Origin: Lepidurus packardi
Lineage: Eukaryota; Arthropoda; Branchiopoda; Notostraca; Triopsidae
Direction: 5' to 3'
DNA length: 64,000 nucleotides
Assembly (NCBI GenBank): GCA_023053545.1
Contig: JAKZAN010000007.1
Coordinates: forward strand, 1,426,001-1,490,000
Shown: in pieces, positions 1 through 12,300 of the stretch
How positions within the stretch are numbered: position 1 is the first letter of the stretch
How the letters are laid out: every line of letters starts with the position of its first letter
Translations under genes and position numbers: made by a program
The notes under the pieces: model-generated
Told to the model about the DNA's origin: nothing
What the model saw: only the letters and a program-made list of their open reading frames with translations
Databases searched by the model: none

Positions 1-3000
1 TGCCCATGCGACTTAAAGCACCGGGAAAGGCAGATACGGGCGGACTTCGACTCCGTTCTAAGGAGTCTAGGCGGCCCCGGGCGCGGTCGCTGGTGTCCTT
101 ATCCGAGCCGGGCGGCGAACTTCTTGACCTGGAACGTGGCGAATAATCGTTGCCCGGGTGTCCGCCGTCATAACTGGAGTGCTCGCCTCCGCCGTTGCCA
201 GTGACCGAGCCGGTTTGGAGCTCCAGCTTGTCCAAAGACAAGGATGAAGCATGGTGCCTACCTTGCGGTGGAGGGCCTTCGTCGCTGCCGCTGGCAGGGC
301 TGTCTTGATTAGCAAAAAGCAGAGGGACCACTACCGAACTGCGTTCACGCTTGACCAATGACATGGCTGAAGAATGGCCAAAATTGGCGGATGACGAAGA
401 CGAGGCCGCTGCAGCAGCCACTGCTGCTACAGCCGCGGCGGTTGAAGCGTTGTTGTTGCTGGAGGAAGCTCGGTTATACGGCCGGGTGGTGGCAATGCCC
501 AACTTCTTCACTTTGTCGTAGAGGGTGCGAGACGGCACTTTAAATTTGCGAGAGGCTTGCAATGCGCTCATTCCACCTTTCACCGCGTCGATCGCGGCAG
601 TGATATCATTGCTGGTGTACTGTTTGTAACGTTTCCATTCGAGCTTTTGGGTGGGTACATACGGAGCAATACGGGCGCCACTCAAATCTGCAGAACACAA
701 TTATTTTGGAATATTTATACACCACAAAACCGGGTAAGATTTCCTTTTCCCACCTTTTCTATAAGTTCTGTACCAAAAACAATGTGGTAATAGACTTTTA
801 AACTGTTTTTTTTTCTCCAGTTCTTTGTACATGGAAACAACCAATCCTGTACTAATCAAATTTTCTATCAGAAACTTATTTTTTTTTTTAAATCTCGACA
901 GTAGGCTATACAAGCCTTCGATTGTCGGAGGGGGAAATGTTACAAAACAGCAAGCAAAAGTCTACATTAAACTAGCCCCGAGCAATTTAAAGGAACTTTA
1001 GAACATTTCCCCCTGTCTTGACTGAATAAAAACCTTGGCTGTTTAACATATGACATGCTTTCAACACAGTCAAGTGATTTTGTGGTCTGACCCTTTGCTT
1101 CTGCTATCAAAACCACCAGACTTTCGTACTCTTGATAGACAAGGCGGATTAGACCACCCTAACTTATTAAGGGCTTAAAGTGACAACTTTTGTACGGTAC
1201 AACACATCTTCAAGTCAACCCTAGTCTAGTAAAACGACCTTAAAAGAAAAAAAAAAAAAAAAGAGAGAGAGAGAGAGAGAAAAGTCACACATACCCCGCT
1301 TGTCCGAGTGTGGCGATGACGGAAAGGCGCCATAGTCACCCATCTACACGTACAGGGAAAACAATTACATAAAAGGCTTACTGCGAAAGTCACTTAATCT
1401 TACCGATTCGTTCGGATCATCTTCACCCGTATCGGCATTAGGCCAGTCGTCATCACGATCTCTGCCGCCATAACGCTGGAAAAATAAGAAAACTCGTTAA
1501 GGGAAAAAAAAAAAAATTCTTTACTCGGCAATCATAACAAGCAATTCCTTTCATGTCCATACGATTTCTATACACCATTCACAAGGTATTCAAAAAAATA
1601 TTCAGATGTCACAAGTCTGAACAAGCAATACATAACGAAATCTAATGATACGCTATATGAAACAAATATAACTTCAAGCGTTCTTGTGTATTTTGTCGAT
1701 CAAACAAAAGTTGGTCTCTATCTTGCCTGCCACCTGTTAGGCCAACGTAGAACGTAAACCTACGTTGTAACTTGAAAACTGGGCTGCTTGGCAGGCACTT
1801 TTTCTTCTTCTGCGTTCTAGCTTGTTAAACAAGCATTCTAAAGCTGCAAGTTACGAAAAGTTTACGTTCCATGGAAAGCTCAACTTTTGAAAGGGGAATT
1901 TGAGACAATATCTTGGAAATGAAGAGAATGTCCTAAGAAACAACCGACAGTCTAATGAAATGTCTACTACCTAAAGCAATCATTACTGCAGCTAATAACT
2001 TCGAAGGACGTTTCCTTAAAAAAAAAGAAAACCCACAACTTTTTCTCGTCAACAAGTAAACAAGTTTCGTAACACACAAGAAAAAATAAAAGCAACCTGC
2101 GACTCAGCGTTAGGCCTATACAGCGTACGCTCCATCGATTTCCTACGCGTAACTTTTTTTATTTTATCCCAATTACAAAGCAAACAGAAACTCGGCTAAT
2201 TGCCCAAGTACGACAAACATTTTGCGCCGAGTTTTCAAAGACTTCCTGGAAGGCTTACGAGTCTTAACGGTTGCGGCAGGTATAGAAGCTTTTATCAATT
2301 TTCTAACGACGCTTGTCCCTTAAATTGTGTACATTTTCGCTTTGTTTTTCCACTCGGAAGGTAGAAAAGTTTGAGTTCTGGTTTTTTAATGGATACTTAC
2401 GTCGGCGTATCCTACCAAGGCAGCGTATCCTGAGGGCGTCCGATCATCGTTGGCCGAACCTTGGGAAGAAGTGCGTAATGGGTAAAGAGGAGGCATTTCG
2501 TGACTTTTCAGGTGCGGTCCCAACACGTTTCGTAGCATGGGCGTGTCCCCAGCGGCGGACTCTAGAATTCGCTTACGTTTGCTCGCAGAGCCAGAGGGGA
2601 AAGAATCCTCGCGTCCACCGGAGGAAGGCAGGGGAAGGCTGGAATCTCGATCTCGGTCTTTGTCTCGATCGCGGTCGCGATGGAAGCCATACATGGCTAA
2701 TGCCTGCTCCCTTTCACGCGGGCCGAGTGTGGACAGCGCCGATTCAAAGGCCCCCAAGTGCAAGGGCATGACGAGAGGCGGCCACATGGACAGAGGCACG
2801 GACTGATCTGCAGGAGGACTCAATAACGGCGATTTGTACATATTATATGGAGGCCGGTAAAGGAAGTCACGGGGATCCACGTTGGCGGAGGAGGATGAGG
2901 CATTGTTGTTGGCAGCAGACGTGCTGAGGAGCGGGGGGTGGGGACTGGAGGCCGAGGGCGTCTGCGACCGGGGTCGGGGCGTGGGCGGGTTGGAGGGAGG

Positions 3001-3573
3001 GTGTGAATCGGCCAGCCGTTCGGTGACGGCCGTCGAGTCCCCGCCCACTGTAACTGAGGTGGATGAAGAAATGGGTGTACTTGAGATACGTGGTGTAGGA
3101 ATAACGGCTGATAAATGACCTGAGGTAGTTGTTTGAATTTGAGACTGAGCATGTGAGGTAGCTATGGGTGTAGGAGTTCTTCCTGCAGACGGAATGCCGG
3201 ACTCGCTCCCGCTGTCATCTTCAAAGAGGCCTTTGACTTTGAGAGCTTCGGCCACTTTGAGCAATGAGGGCAGTTGTTCTTGAGCAACGTTCACTTCCCC
3301 GCGGTACATGTACTCCAAAATGGCACGGAGTTCGCCGTACGCAATGTCTTTGAAGAGGACAATAGGATGAGCGCACGAGTTCTCCAGGAAGAGAGACTGG
3401 AAGTACGAAGAGCACGCGGCCAGGACCATTTTGTGGCATTTGATGGACGTGCCATTGCAAGCCAAAGTAACGTCCGTGAAAGCTTCGGTTTGGAGCAAGT
3501 GATCGAACACGTTTAATAAGTTGGAACGATGGTTGTTCCAACGGAGGCAGTATTGCTGCCCTGGGCTGTTCAT
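1..3573 (-). CDS. BTB (TTK-type) plus pipsqueak-HTH transcription factor, 3' end off the window
   Basis: Predicted nuclear transcription factor. Coding exons, in order: 3573-2401, 1475-1404, 1343-1295 and 687-1; the last is still open at the left edge. The first three junctions join in matching phase at GT-AG sites. Residues about 8-122 form a BTB/POZ dimerisation domain of the arthropod TTK class (starts YCLRWNNH; later LEYMYRGEVNV and LLKVAEALKVKGL). A Ser/Pro-rich linker follows, then an Arg-Asp repeat (RDRDRDKDRDRD) and a basic KRKR stretch that could be a nuclear signal. The fourth exon encodes a psq DNA-binding domain (KRYKQYTSNDITAAIDAVK, then SRTLYDKVKKLGI), followed by poly-Ala and Ser/Arg-rich low complexity. 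Drosophila BTB-psq proteins (bric-a-brac, ribbon, pipsqueak classes) are the nearest kin by architecture. I cannot choose an orthologue, so no symbol is given. The start at 3573 is the Met directly before the BTB domain. The domain calls are firm; the two short middle exons rest on splice phase. Confidence 0.88.
688..1294 (-). other. Intron 3 of the BTB-psq gene
   Basis: Lies between the 49-nt exon 1295-1343 and the psq exon. The donor GTATGT and the acceptor TCTGCAG are both clear and the phase is 1. It holds the A-rich/GA repeat at 1244-1280 close to its donor. I see nothing coding in it. Confidence 0.75.
1244..1280 (+). repeat. Poly-A plus (GA)n microsatellite
   Basis: A homopurine tract: a run of A with one interruption, then about nine GA dinucleotides, ending just short of the donor of the 1295-1343 exon. 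On the gene strand it is a long pyrimidine tract. GAGAG is the known recognition core of pipsqueak- and GAGA-factor-class proteins, so its position inside a psq gene is worth noting, but the repeat may simply be slippage. Confidence 0.9.
1476..2400 (-). other. Intron 1 of the BTB-psq gene
   Basis: Donor GTAAGT follows a Gly-Tyr-Ala-Asp codon run, and acceptor TTTTTCCAG precedes the 72-nt exon; phase 0. AT-rich, with short A/T homopolymers. No coding or RNA gene seen. Confidence 0.75.
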
Positions 3574-3628
3574 GGCGAAAAATTTCTTTTATTTTTTCCC
3601 CCTGGCCGATTCTTTGTCCCCTTTTTGG

Positions 3629-3635
3629 TTTTATA
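3629..3635 (-). promoter_or_regulatory. Possible TATA box of the BTB-psq gene
   Basis: On the minus strand the sequence reads GGCTATAAAACC, about 56-62 bases before the ATG at 3573. Initiation 25-30 bases downstream would give a leader of roughly 30 bases. This is a motif match only. Large BTB genes often have remote non-coding first exons, so the true promoter may lie elsewhere. Confidence 0.3.
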
Positions 3636-4247
3636 GCCTTGTTTCGACGATTCCTCTCCCTGCCTTCCTTTCAGACAAATTTCGCAAATGCCACTTTCGC
3701 TGTGGGACCTGCAATCAAACAAGGAAGAATTAGATTACCATATGCATAATCAAAACACAAAAAATATTACACAATAAGACCCAGGCCTTTTTCAAGTGAG
3801 TCACTCTGACAACATTCCTCACTTGGCCTAATCTGAAGTAAAGAAAGCGTTTTTTTTTCTTTCTAACCTTTGTTCTAGTGGAAAAAGCCCTTTTCGGGTG
3901 AAAAATCCAGGGAACTAAAACGAAAAACGACAATTACCCACAGGCTAGCAGTTCGAGCTATCGCACGTAAGGTTGCAGGTTGCTCAATCCGTGTCCTATA
4001 CTTTGCGAACTGATACGCCTTATCAGAAAAACGTCTAATAAAAATTGAAAAAAATATGCGCCTGCAATAAAGATAAATGCGGGAAATTTGTTTTACGTAT
4101 GCTGTCTGCGTGTTTGTGGGCCTATCTTCTTTAGAATTCAAGTTGAGGCTGGTAACCATATAGAATGGGAAAGTATGGGCCGCTACACCAGTGATGACAT
4201 TGATGGCCGCCATAAACTAGATGAGCTTCCTTGTAGGCCTACCACCG

Positions 4248-4270
4248 CTACTACTACTACTACTACTACT
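4248..4270 (+). repeat. (CTA)n trinucleotide microsatellite
   Basis: About seven to eight CTA units in tandem in gene-free sequence. No reading frame of interest crosses it. Confidence 0.9.
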
Positions 4271-7179
4271 AAAGGGAACACAACCTTAGTAACGCGTGGT
4301 GTTGAAAGAAAAATCTGCACAGCACTAAACTTTTCTTAATGTTTCTTTTCCCCAAGCATTAAATCGCTAGTGCGAACTCGACGCTGAGCCTATCATCGTA
4401 TCAAGCATGATAGTAAACGCTCGCAATCCTTGGACGTTTAAACCACGATAAGCAAGTCGGTCACGATACATTCACTTTTCCCGTATTTTACACGCTATCG
4501 CACTATCTAAGCATACGAGTCCGTAAACGGCTTTGAAAAAAAATAGACAACTCCAGCGCTGCCGCAGATTATACACAACAGTTTTCCTCGAAAAAAAAGA
4601 AAGCGAATACCCCGGCGTAGCGTTACAAGCATAAGCCCAATCTTCTTTCTTTAGCCAGCAAAGCACAGCAGCCTCATAGCATGGCGTCTATTGCCCTTGC
4701 CGAAAACCGAAAAACCAAAAACCTCAAGGCCATCATTATCCCTCTCAAAGCCTATAGCGAAAGGGGCCAGATATGCACGAATGACACATTTGCCCGGTTT
4801 TAACGTTGGAGCGCCACAAAAGTGGGATTTAGCAACCATGCCTCCTTTTTATACAAATTGGCGTGGGGCTATTCTCTTGTTTCGACGCTGTATTAATGTC
4901 GGTTCCATATAATTATAGTAAATGTTTCATTGCATGCCGCGTTGGATACTTTTCTGTTTTTAAAACCTGCACACTACACATATTCTTACGAAAAACTTGA
5001 CAAGCATCCGGTTTTGCTTTGCAAGCCCAGAGACAACCACTTCACGCTCTCTTCCACTCCATTCTTCCTATTCGTGCGTACTCTTGCACTCTTTTCTCGT
5101 TCGCTCCCCTATTCTAGGCCTATACAAGACACAAGAAAAGCTGGTTGGCGAGTCCGGTTTTCTAACGCTTTTAGGCCTGGGTAGGCTTTCTTATCTCCTT
5201 TGGCTTGGGCTCTTTTTTTCTTTCTTTCTTTTTTCTTTCTTTTTTGCCTGGAGTCCAGCCTTGCAACCTCGTCTTTTTGGCCCTCTTTGTGCCCATTCTT
5301 TCCCTCCTCCCCATTTTCGCCTCATCGCCATGTTGCAAGGTCCTTGCCAGCCCACTGCCTTTGCACCAAGGCACGTTCATAAAAAAGACGCGTGTAAAAG
5401 CCTAGGCCGCCTCCGGCCTTCGGATCAATGCAAGTCTGCGTTCTATGCGTTTTCCGGAGAGCAGGGAACGGCCGTTGGACCCGAGCAAAAGGGCCATGGC
5501 GAAAATGCCAACCCGCAATACGACGCCAGGCAATGCAGCAGGCCTCGTTTCTTATATTATCTACTTACTACCATGCCCACAACGTGAAAACGTTACGTTC
5601 GGGAGGGCGTACGAATACCGCCGAGAAAAAAGATAAAGCCAGAAGCAAGCCCGCCGCTGAGCCAAGGCTAAAACGTCCAACTTTTGCAGAGTAGGTTTTC
5701 CCTCTCCCTTGCGTCCTCCCCTTCCACACTATACCTCCCTCTACGCTCTCTCTTTCTGCCTCTCTCTTCTTCTTCTTCTGCTTCCCTGTATTCTCATTTC
5801 TTCGCTGCGGATTTTGCTGAGGAACTTTGGACGCGTTTGCCTTATGCGTGGATTTTGACCGTATAAATTAGCGCTAACGTGTAACGTAAGAAACAGCTTC
5901 TGGTTCGTTTTCGCCTGGCACTTGGCGGCAATGCTAATGGAGTCATGACCTGCACGCTGGCTAGAAAGTCTTCTACTTCCAGTTGGACGACTACGACCTA
6001 AGATATTATTGCCACTGCACTACCCATATTCTGCTGGGCGTATTGATTGCAAAAACAGCGAACAAAGGAAACAAGTGTTGCGCCACGCAAAACCGTTTAG
6101 GGCCCAAAATTTTCATTTGGTCACAAAAAAAGATGCACCGCTCCATTGTCCATACCGATAACCCCCAAGTGGGTAGGTGGCCAAGGAAATCAAGAGTCAA
6201 GGCTTACCTTTTCTCGAGTTGCGTTCTTGAAAACGAAAACACTCATTTCACTCAGTTCGACAACTACTATTACTATCGTTACGATCCATGTCCAGATCTT
6301 CGCACGCTGACACCCATAGGTGTCCTCATTGATTGACACGCCAAAGGGATCACACTGTGAAGGGACTCTATAATCATAAAAACTTTTGCACACTGAATCA
6401 AACCGTTCACTTCGCTCCTAAATTCGTCAATGGTTTTCGCTGAAACTTCCCTTTCGGAAACCCCTTTTTTGGGGCTGAGGGTTTACCACACTGCAATAAA
6501 AGTAAGGAGGACACTGAAGGTTCAACAAAAAAATTTTTTGCTGAGGCCTAAAGAAGCAGAGCCAGTAACGTCACGCACTAAACCGTTCTCTCCAACACTC
6601 CCAAAAGCCGTGCAAACTCGGCAACACATGAGCCAGGCCCAGGCCTCCTTCCCTTCCTTCTTTTCGCTTTGCCCCTACCTTTCTACTTGTTCTTACGCAC
6701 TGCACTCATTCGAGCTGCTTTGCTCGCTTGCTGAGCTGCCATCGGGGTGCGACGCCCCTAGCAGCGCCGCACAGCGAATACGGTTTGCCATGGCGGATTG
6801 GCAACTCAACTGCCTAGGCCTCCCATGCAAAATCGTACGGAGTGAGAACCAAGCCACCCCACCTTGGAGAATACCCATGACATGTATGGGGGGATCCCAA
6901 GAAACCGAGTTGTAGGTTTCAGTTTCTGAAAACCCTCTTCCGAGCTCGGGCTGGGCTCAGTTTTTCCTCCATTTTTTGCAATTTAATAAGGGGGGACGCC
7001 TCTATTAAAATGGCTGCTGAACCGCGGATTGCTATGTGCGGGGGTTACTGACGTTGGGCTGTTTACGCCACCCTAAAAGTGAAGGCGACTCCCCATTTTC
7101 ATTCCACCAGCCCCATCAAGCCTTATCATTTACCTAACCGGCCACACGGACATCCTAGCTGTGCCTTTTCCTTTGCTTT

Positions 7180-7300
7180 TACGCACTCGATCCGCCTTGG
7201 CTGTAGTCCGTAGCCCGAAAGCGGGCGGCTTACGTCGTCCAAACTACTCTGCTCCGCCTTGTGCGCCGCGCGGTCGCGGTTCCGTCTGGCCGTGAACGTG
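7180..7300. promoter_or_regulatory. CpG-dense patch, possible promoter or untranslated exon
   Basis: Rich in CG dinucleotides compared with the AT-rich flanks, including a block reading GCGCCGCGCGGTCGCGG. It lies about 3.6 kb upstream of the BTB-psq ATG. No coding potential is visible. It could be a distal promoter or first non-coding exon of that gene, or an enhancer. The evidence is composition only. Confidence 0.25.
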
Positions 7301-9379
7301 AAGTTGAATCGGCCTGGTCAACAACCTTGCTATGCTGTGCGAAACACCTTTAAGTATTGACGTGTTCGTGCAACCTCCCCTCCGCTATAACTCCCCTACC
7401 GTTTCCAAGCCACCCTAGATTATCCCCTACTTCTCCTCTTTTCCTTCCTCTTTCGCCTTTCTGCAAACCCCCCGCTCGATGCCAACGTCTCCTTTTTTTT
7501 GGTTTCCCCTGTCGTAGCTCGCTTCGATCTGGCGTATGCATTTTTGAAAGGTTTTCCCTCCCGCTTCCACCTACTCCGCCTTAGCAACCAGCTTTTTTGC
7601 ATGTCATGCCGCGACGCAAAAGCAAACTTGGCGTTTGGTTTTGTCGATAATTGCATCCGGTTCTTCCAAAATGGCCGCCAGGCGTCGACCTCTGGCTTCA
7701 CCACCATTGCGAATTCTTCCCCCCAAAAGATAATTTTTAGTTTTCCGCATTGCCTGGGGCGGAGGCCTTGCTCACAATAGTAGAAAATAGCTGGCAAGCC
7801 AGGCAGAAGTTGTGTAAATTGCAGGCGGACTCGCAAGAGTTAAGGAGGGAGGGGACATGCAAAGAACCGTGCGTGAAGGCCGATCACATGACCAAAAAAA
7901 AAACATCCCTACCTCCCCGTTTTCTTCAAGTGAGCCAAAGTTGCAGCCACTTTTCTATGGAAACGTTAAATAAAAAAGTTCCTTGTCTAGCTTTTTACCT
8001 TTTCTAGTGCTGCTTGCAGGCGTTCAAGCCCCCCTACTCCCTGTACATTTTCTTTTAGAAATTGCTGGTTTGCAGGTTTCGTTGCGGCCCAGTGGCCAGC
8101 GACTTACTCTCGTGAAAGGCTGAGGCCTACACGTCCGACCTTTTTGTTTTTTTGGTCGGGCGTCCTATATTTTGCGCTCCTTGCGCTGTGTGAATGGCCT
8201 GCAGCTAAACTTTCGTATCACTTACTCCACGCTAAAGGACAGGTTTTCGAGAAAAACAGGCATAGTCGAGTCTACGAGATTCAGAAGCGTCTATAAAAAA
8301 AGAAAAACGCACAAAGAATACTCTTGCAATGGATTAGAAAAACACCGAATGCGTCGCTTGGCATATCTCTATGTGTTTGGGATACGCGTTTCCTTCCTTT
8401 TCGTCCGGGAAAAAAAACAACAAACTATTTTCTGCAAAGTTCATTGGCCCCCGCCAATTTCGTTTCTTGGAAAATGCACGGGACATGTTGGCCTTGCATT
8501 AGCAGGATCTGACGTTGGCAGCCAAAATTGGCCTTTCGCTAAGGCGTTAACTTAAAATGTTGCCCCTATGCGTGACTCCGGAGATTGAAAGATCAAAAAA
8601 GGAAGAGGAACAACAAATAGCTTTTGGTTTTGGCTTCTCCAACACGTTACAAGACTCGGAAACAAAACATGCCTCTTGTTTACTTTAAGAAACCACCTGC
8701 TAAAAAAACAGAAGCGCTCATATACTTACGTCGAGACCATAATGTAAGAACTCATAGGGACACGGCAAGTACGTATGATACTTTAATGTTGTGACGTAAT
8801 AGTCAAGGACGATCTTTCCGATAGCATACACAGAATTGACAGCGTGCCTAGTTTCCAGACCGAGTAAAGAAACTTATATACGACACGTTACATTTTTAGT
8901 GTTTTTTATGCTACATGCCAGACAGCCTATTACATGATTACCGTAATACGCGCTTTAATTAGCAAATCTACATAGAAACATGTATACAATAAGGTTCAAC
9001 CGCCCTACACTACGCCAACCGGCTTGCAATGTATATAAACGGAGGGTGAATGTTCTCTGTCCTCGCATCTGCACACCGTAGCGCCCATCCCCTATTTTGT
9101 ATGCGTCTGACACTGTACTGTACGTTCGAGAATAGCGTGAATACAAAGTCCACCAGACTGCAACTTTTAAAATTGGTAATGGAGTGTTGAGTGTTCTACG
9201 AACCGCTGTATTCTCTCATTGTATTTTTTTTTACTACGTCTGTAATATCCTTTAATTGATGAACCAGTCTACGTTATGAATCCAGCCGAACTGTAAGGTC
9301 ATTTTCTCGTCCCAGCTTAATAGTTCGCCATTGTATGGCTGTTACATCATGTAGAGCTCCAGTCTGCCGTCTCATTTAG

Positions 9380-12300
9380 CTAGTCAAAGCTCTTGGTCGT
9401 TCTTTCAGCCACATCCTCATTAGGTCCATTTTTTCTAGGCGACAGAGCTCCACCGGCCTGGGAAGACGTATCTGTAAGCGGGCAATGGGCGAAGTTGTTA
9501 TTGGCGAGGGACGATTTTTGCTCTTTGCTGCCCACAGAAGTCGCGGCGGAGGCCACGACGCCAACAAGATCTTCGTCGAAGAACCGCTGAAGGGCGCGCG
9601 CGTTCCGTTCCAGCTCGGAATCACTCAAATCTGGGTGAGGATTATTCTTGTTGGGCAAAGTCTGTTCCCTGGACCCCCCAGCAGCCAGCAACTCTCGTTC
9701 TTTAGAATTTCGCCATTTCATACGACGGTTTTGAAACCAAATTTTCACCTGCAAAAGAATTAAACGTATAAAATTTTAACAATATGTCATTGGCACTTGT
9801 AAAACAATTACTGGGCAAAATGCAGCGGACAGGTGTGTGCATTTGTGGGGCTTAAAGGGGGAGTAAGGTACGAAAAAATAAAAAAATATGTTATAGAGGA
9901 GACCAAAATAAGTGTTCTGGCTGAAGAACCCCTATGTCAATTATGCATATTAACCGAGTAATTAATTATTTAGCGGTTTAAGCTCCGCCCCTTTCCGCCA
10001 AATTTCAAATTTTCCTATCCTTATAACATTGGCGGACAGTTGGCCGGAGGCCTAGCGACTTTACCTGTGAGCGCATTCAAAATCGATCCCAGATCTCATA
10101 GGGACCGTACCGTGACCTTTCTTTTGAATGCTTAAGCAGTTTTTTACGCGCTTTGGTTACTTCACAAACTTAATCACAAAAAACCACTTTTTCTTCGCGC
10201 CACGACGGGAATGTTCCGTTCTGTGGCTCAACGAACGTCAACGCCGCGAGCGTGGAGCTCACAACCTGTGTCAGGATAGCCTGCCGGACTAACATATTGG
10301 GGAGAGCTAGGCTAAGAAGCCTTGGAACGCGTGTTATCCAAAGTCGACATTCCAAAGCGTGGTCTTGTATACGTGCTGACTATTCGCTTGTTTAGTTTAT
10401 TAGTTTGTGTCTTCATAAGCTTTGAATTAAAATGAGTGATAACGATAGTGTTTCAAGCGATTCTTCGGATTCTTCGGTTAGTCCGGCAGGCTATCCTGAC
10501 ACAGGTTGTGAGCTCCACGCTCGCGGCGTTGACGTTCGTTGAGCCACAGAACGGAACATTCCCGTCGTGGCGCGAAGAAAAAGTGGTTTTTTGTGATTAA
10601 GTTTGTGAAGTAACCAAAGCGCGTAAAAAACTGCTTAAGCATTCAAAAGAAAGGTCACGGTACGGTCCCTATGAGATCTGGGATCGATTTTGAATGCGCT
10701 CACAGGTAAAGTCGCTAGGCCTCCGGCCAACTGTCCGCCAATGTTATAAGGATAGGAAAATTTGAAATTTGGCGGAAAGGGGCGGAGCTTAAACCGCTAA
10801 ATAATTAATTACTCGGTTAATATGCATAATTGACATAGGGGTTCTTCAGCCAGAACACTTATTTTGGTCTCCTCTATAACATATTTTTTTATTTTTTCGT
10901 ACCTTACTCCCCCTTTAAGAATTGACATGCAATGCTAACAATAGACAATGTAACTGCCATTGTAAAAGGACCTGTTACTACACCAATGCAACCGCAAAAC
11001 CTAAAATGCCCCTCTTCAATCCCGGACCGGAAACCAGCATAATATTGTTATGAACGCTGCCATAACAAGTTTGTTTGTTCACCTTTTTTTTTAAAAAAAG
11101 ATAAAGACTTTTCTAACATGCATGTAGCTGCTCGGATTTGCCAAAAACAACACAGAAATGGAGCCCACGTGCAAACTACCTCCACGTTGCCATCCGTAAT
11201 TTCCATTTGAAACAACAGAGCTCTAATTAGCACAACTAGTTTCGCGCTTTTAAATGCCTTCATTTCGCTGAGAAGAGCCAACAAAGAAACAGAACCTGCA
11301 ATTTGTTGCTCGCCTTACGTCAGCATTTCCACACGCAAACCGTCGCAATTAGCCTTCCACCTTCCTAGTGTTGCAAGTACTGTACATACAGTACCTGTAT
11401 CTATAAGAGTAGCGTGTGCGAAAGTCAACAGGACTGGGGGCTGACATAAATCAGTCCACAATGCAGTACGGTTCTGTTAGATGCAATCATTTCTAATAGT
11501 GGAAAAGGTGAAGGAAATATGGCCTGCACTTTAATAGAAATTAACAATTGCCAAAGTTAGGGAAAATCCCTTAAAAGTTGACAGATTCTCGAGTAGAGCA
11601 CTAGGGATGCTGGTAATGTAAAGCGCGAAGACCAATGCCGGCATGAAAGCAGCAGAGACTGATGACTTTACCAAGGAAGGAACGGTTTTTCGGAATGGAT
11701 GGTTGACACTGCATATGGCACAAAAGGATGGATAAAAATCACGGGACGCTTTCTGCTCGTGACAGTCCAGCAATGAAGCCATGGGGCTTGGCACAAGGGG
11801 GTCATTAAGTCATCCATCATTGTACGTCGACCTCTTGACTAAAAAGCGTCTCATGACGGCCACCATCGACAAAATAGTATGCAAAACATTCCAAAGTCAC
11901 CCCTAACTCCATTCTCATTGCCCGCGCTGTTCAATTTTTACAATACCTGAAAAAAAGTTTCCATTGAAAAACGTTATTGGTTCTAATCTGTCAATGTTAT
12001 CCTCCATCGTGTTAAGGGGTAACTGATGCTAATAAGTCAAGGGTGCAGAGACTGTCATCATAAACGACGCCAATCAGAAGAAAGGAGCGCTGTCAAAAGA
12101 AATTGAAAGTTTGGTAAAGGGGGTAAACCGGCTGTAAGTTCAAAGAGCTGAAGCGGAATCATAACTCACTACTCGTAAAGGACCTCATCGCCAGACTGAA
12201 GCTCTAAAAGCAACGAATCTTGGCTTGCCGAACGAGATATTAGCGGGCTGGTAGTGCCCCTGATCCACAAACTTTTTTTTCTTTTTTATATAGATAATGA

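Larger units (their letters stand above)
3574..9379. other. Gene-free interval between the BTB-psq gene and Dbx
   Basis: Holds the 5' flank of the BTB-psq gene and the 3' flank of Dbx. The open frames here are short, have no recognisable domain and lack plausible codon bias. Simple repeats: a CTA run near 4248-4270, pyrimidine tracts at 5210-5260 and a TTC run near 5763-5780. CpG-rich patches occur near 5400-5650, 6700-6850 and 7180-7300 and could be promoters, untranslated exons or regulatory elements. Confidence 0.55.

Noticed and set aside
2313-2771. Plus-strand frame of 152 codons opposite the BTB-psq exon
   Set aside because: Antisense shadow of a GC-rich coding exon; Arg/Ser composition mirrors the RD repeat on the true strand.
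4930-5587. Overlapping open frames with Leu/Phe/Ser-rich proteins
   Set aside because: They arise from pyrimidine-rich low-complexity DNA; no domain, splice logic or homology is recognisable.
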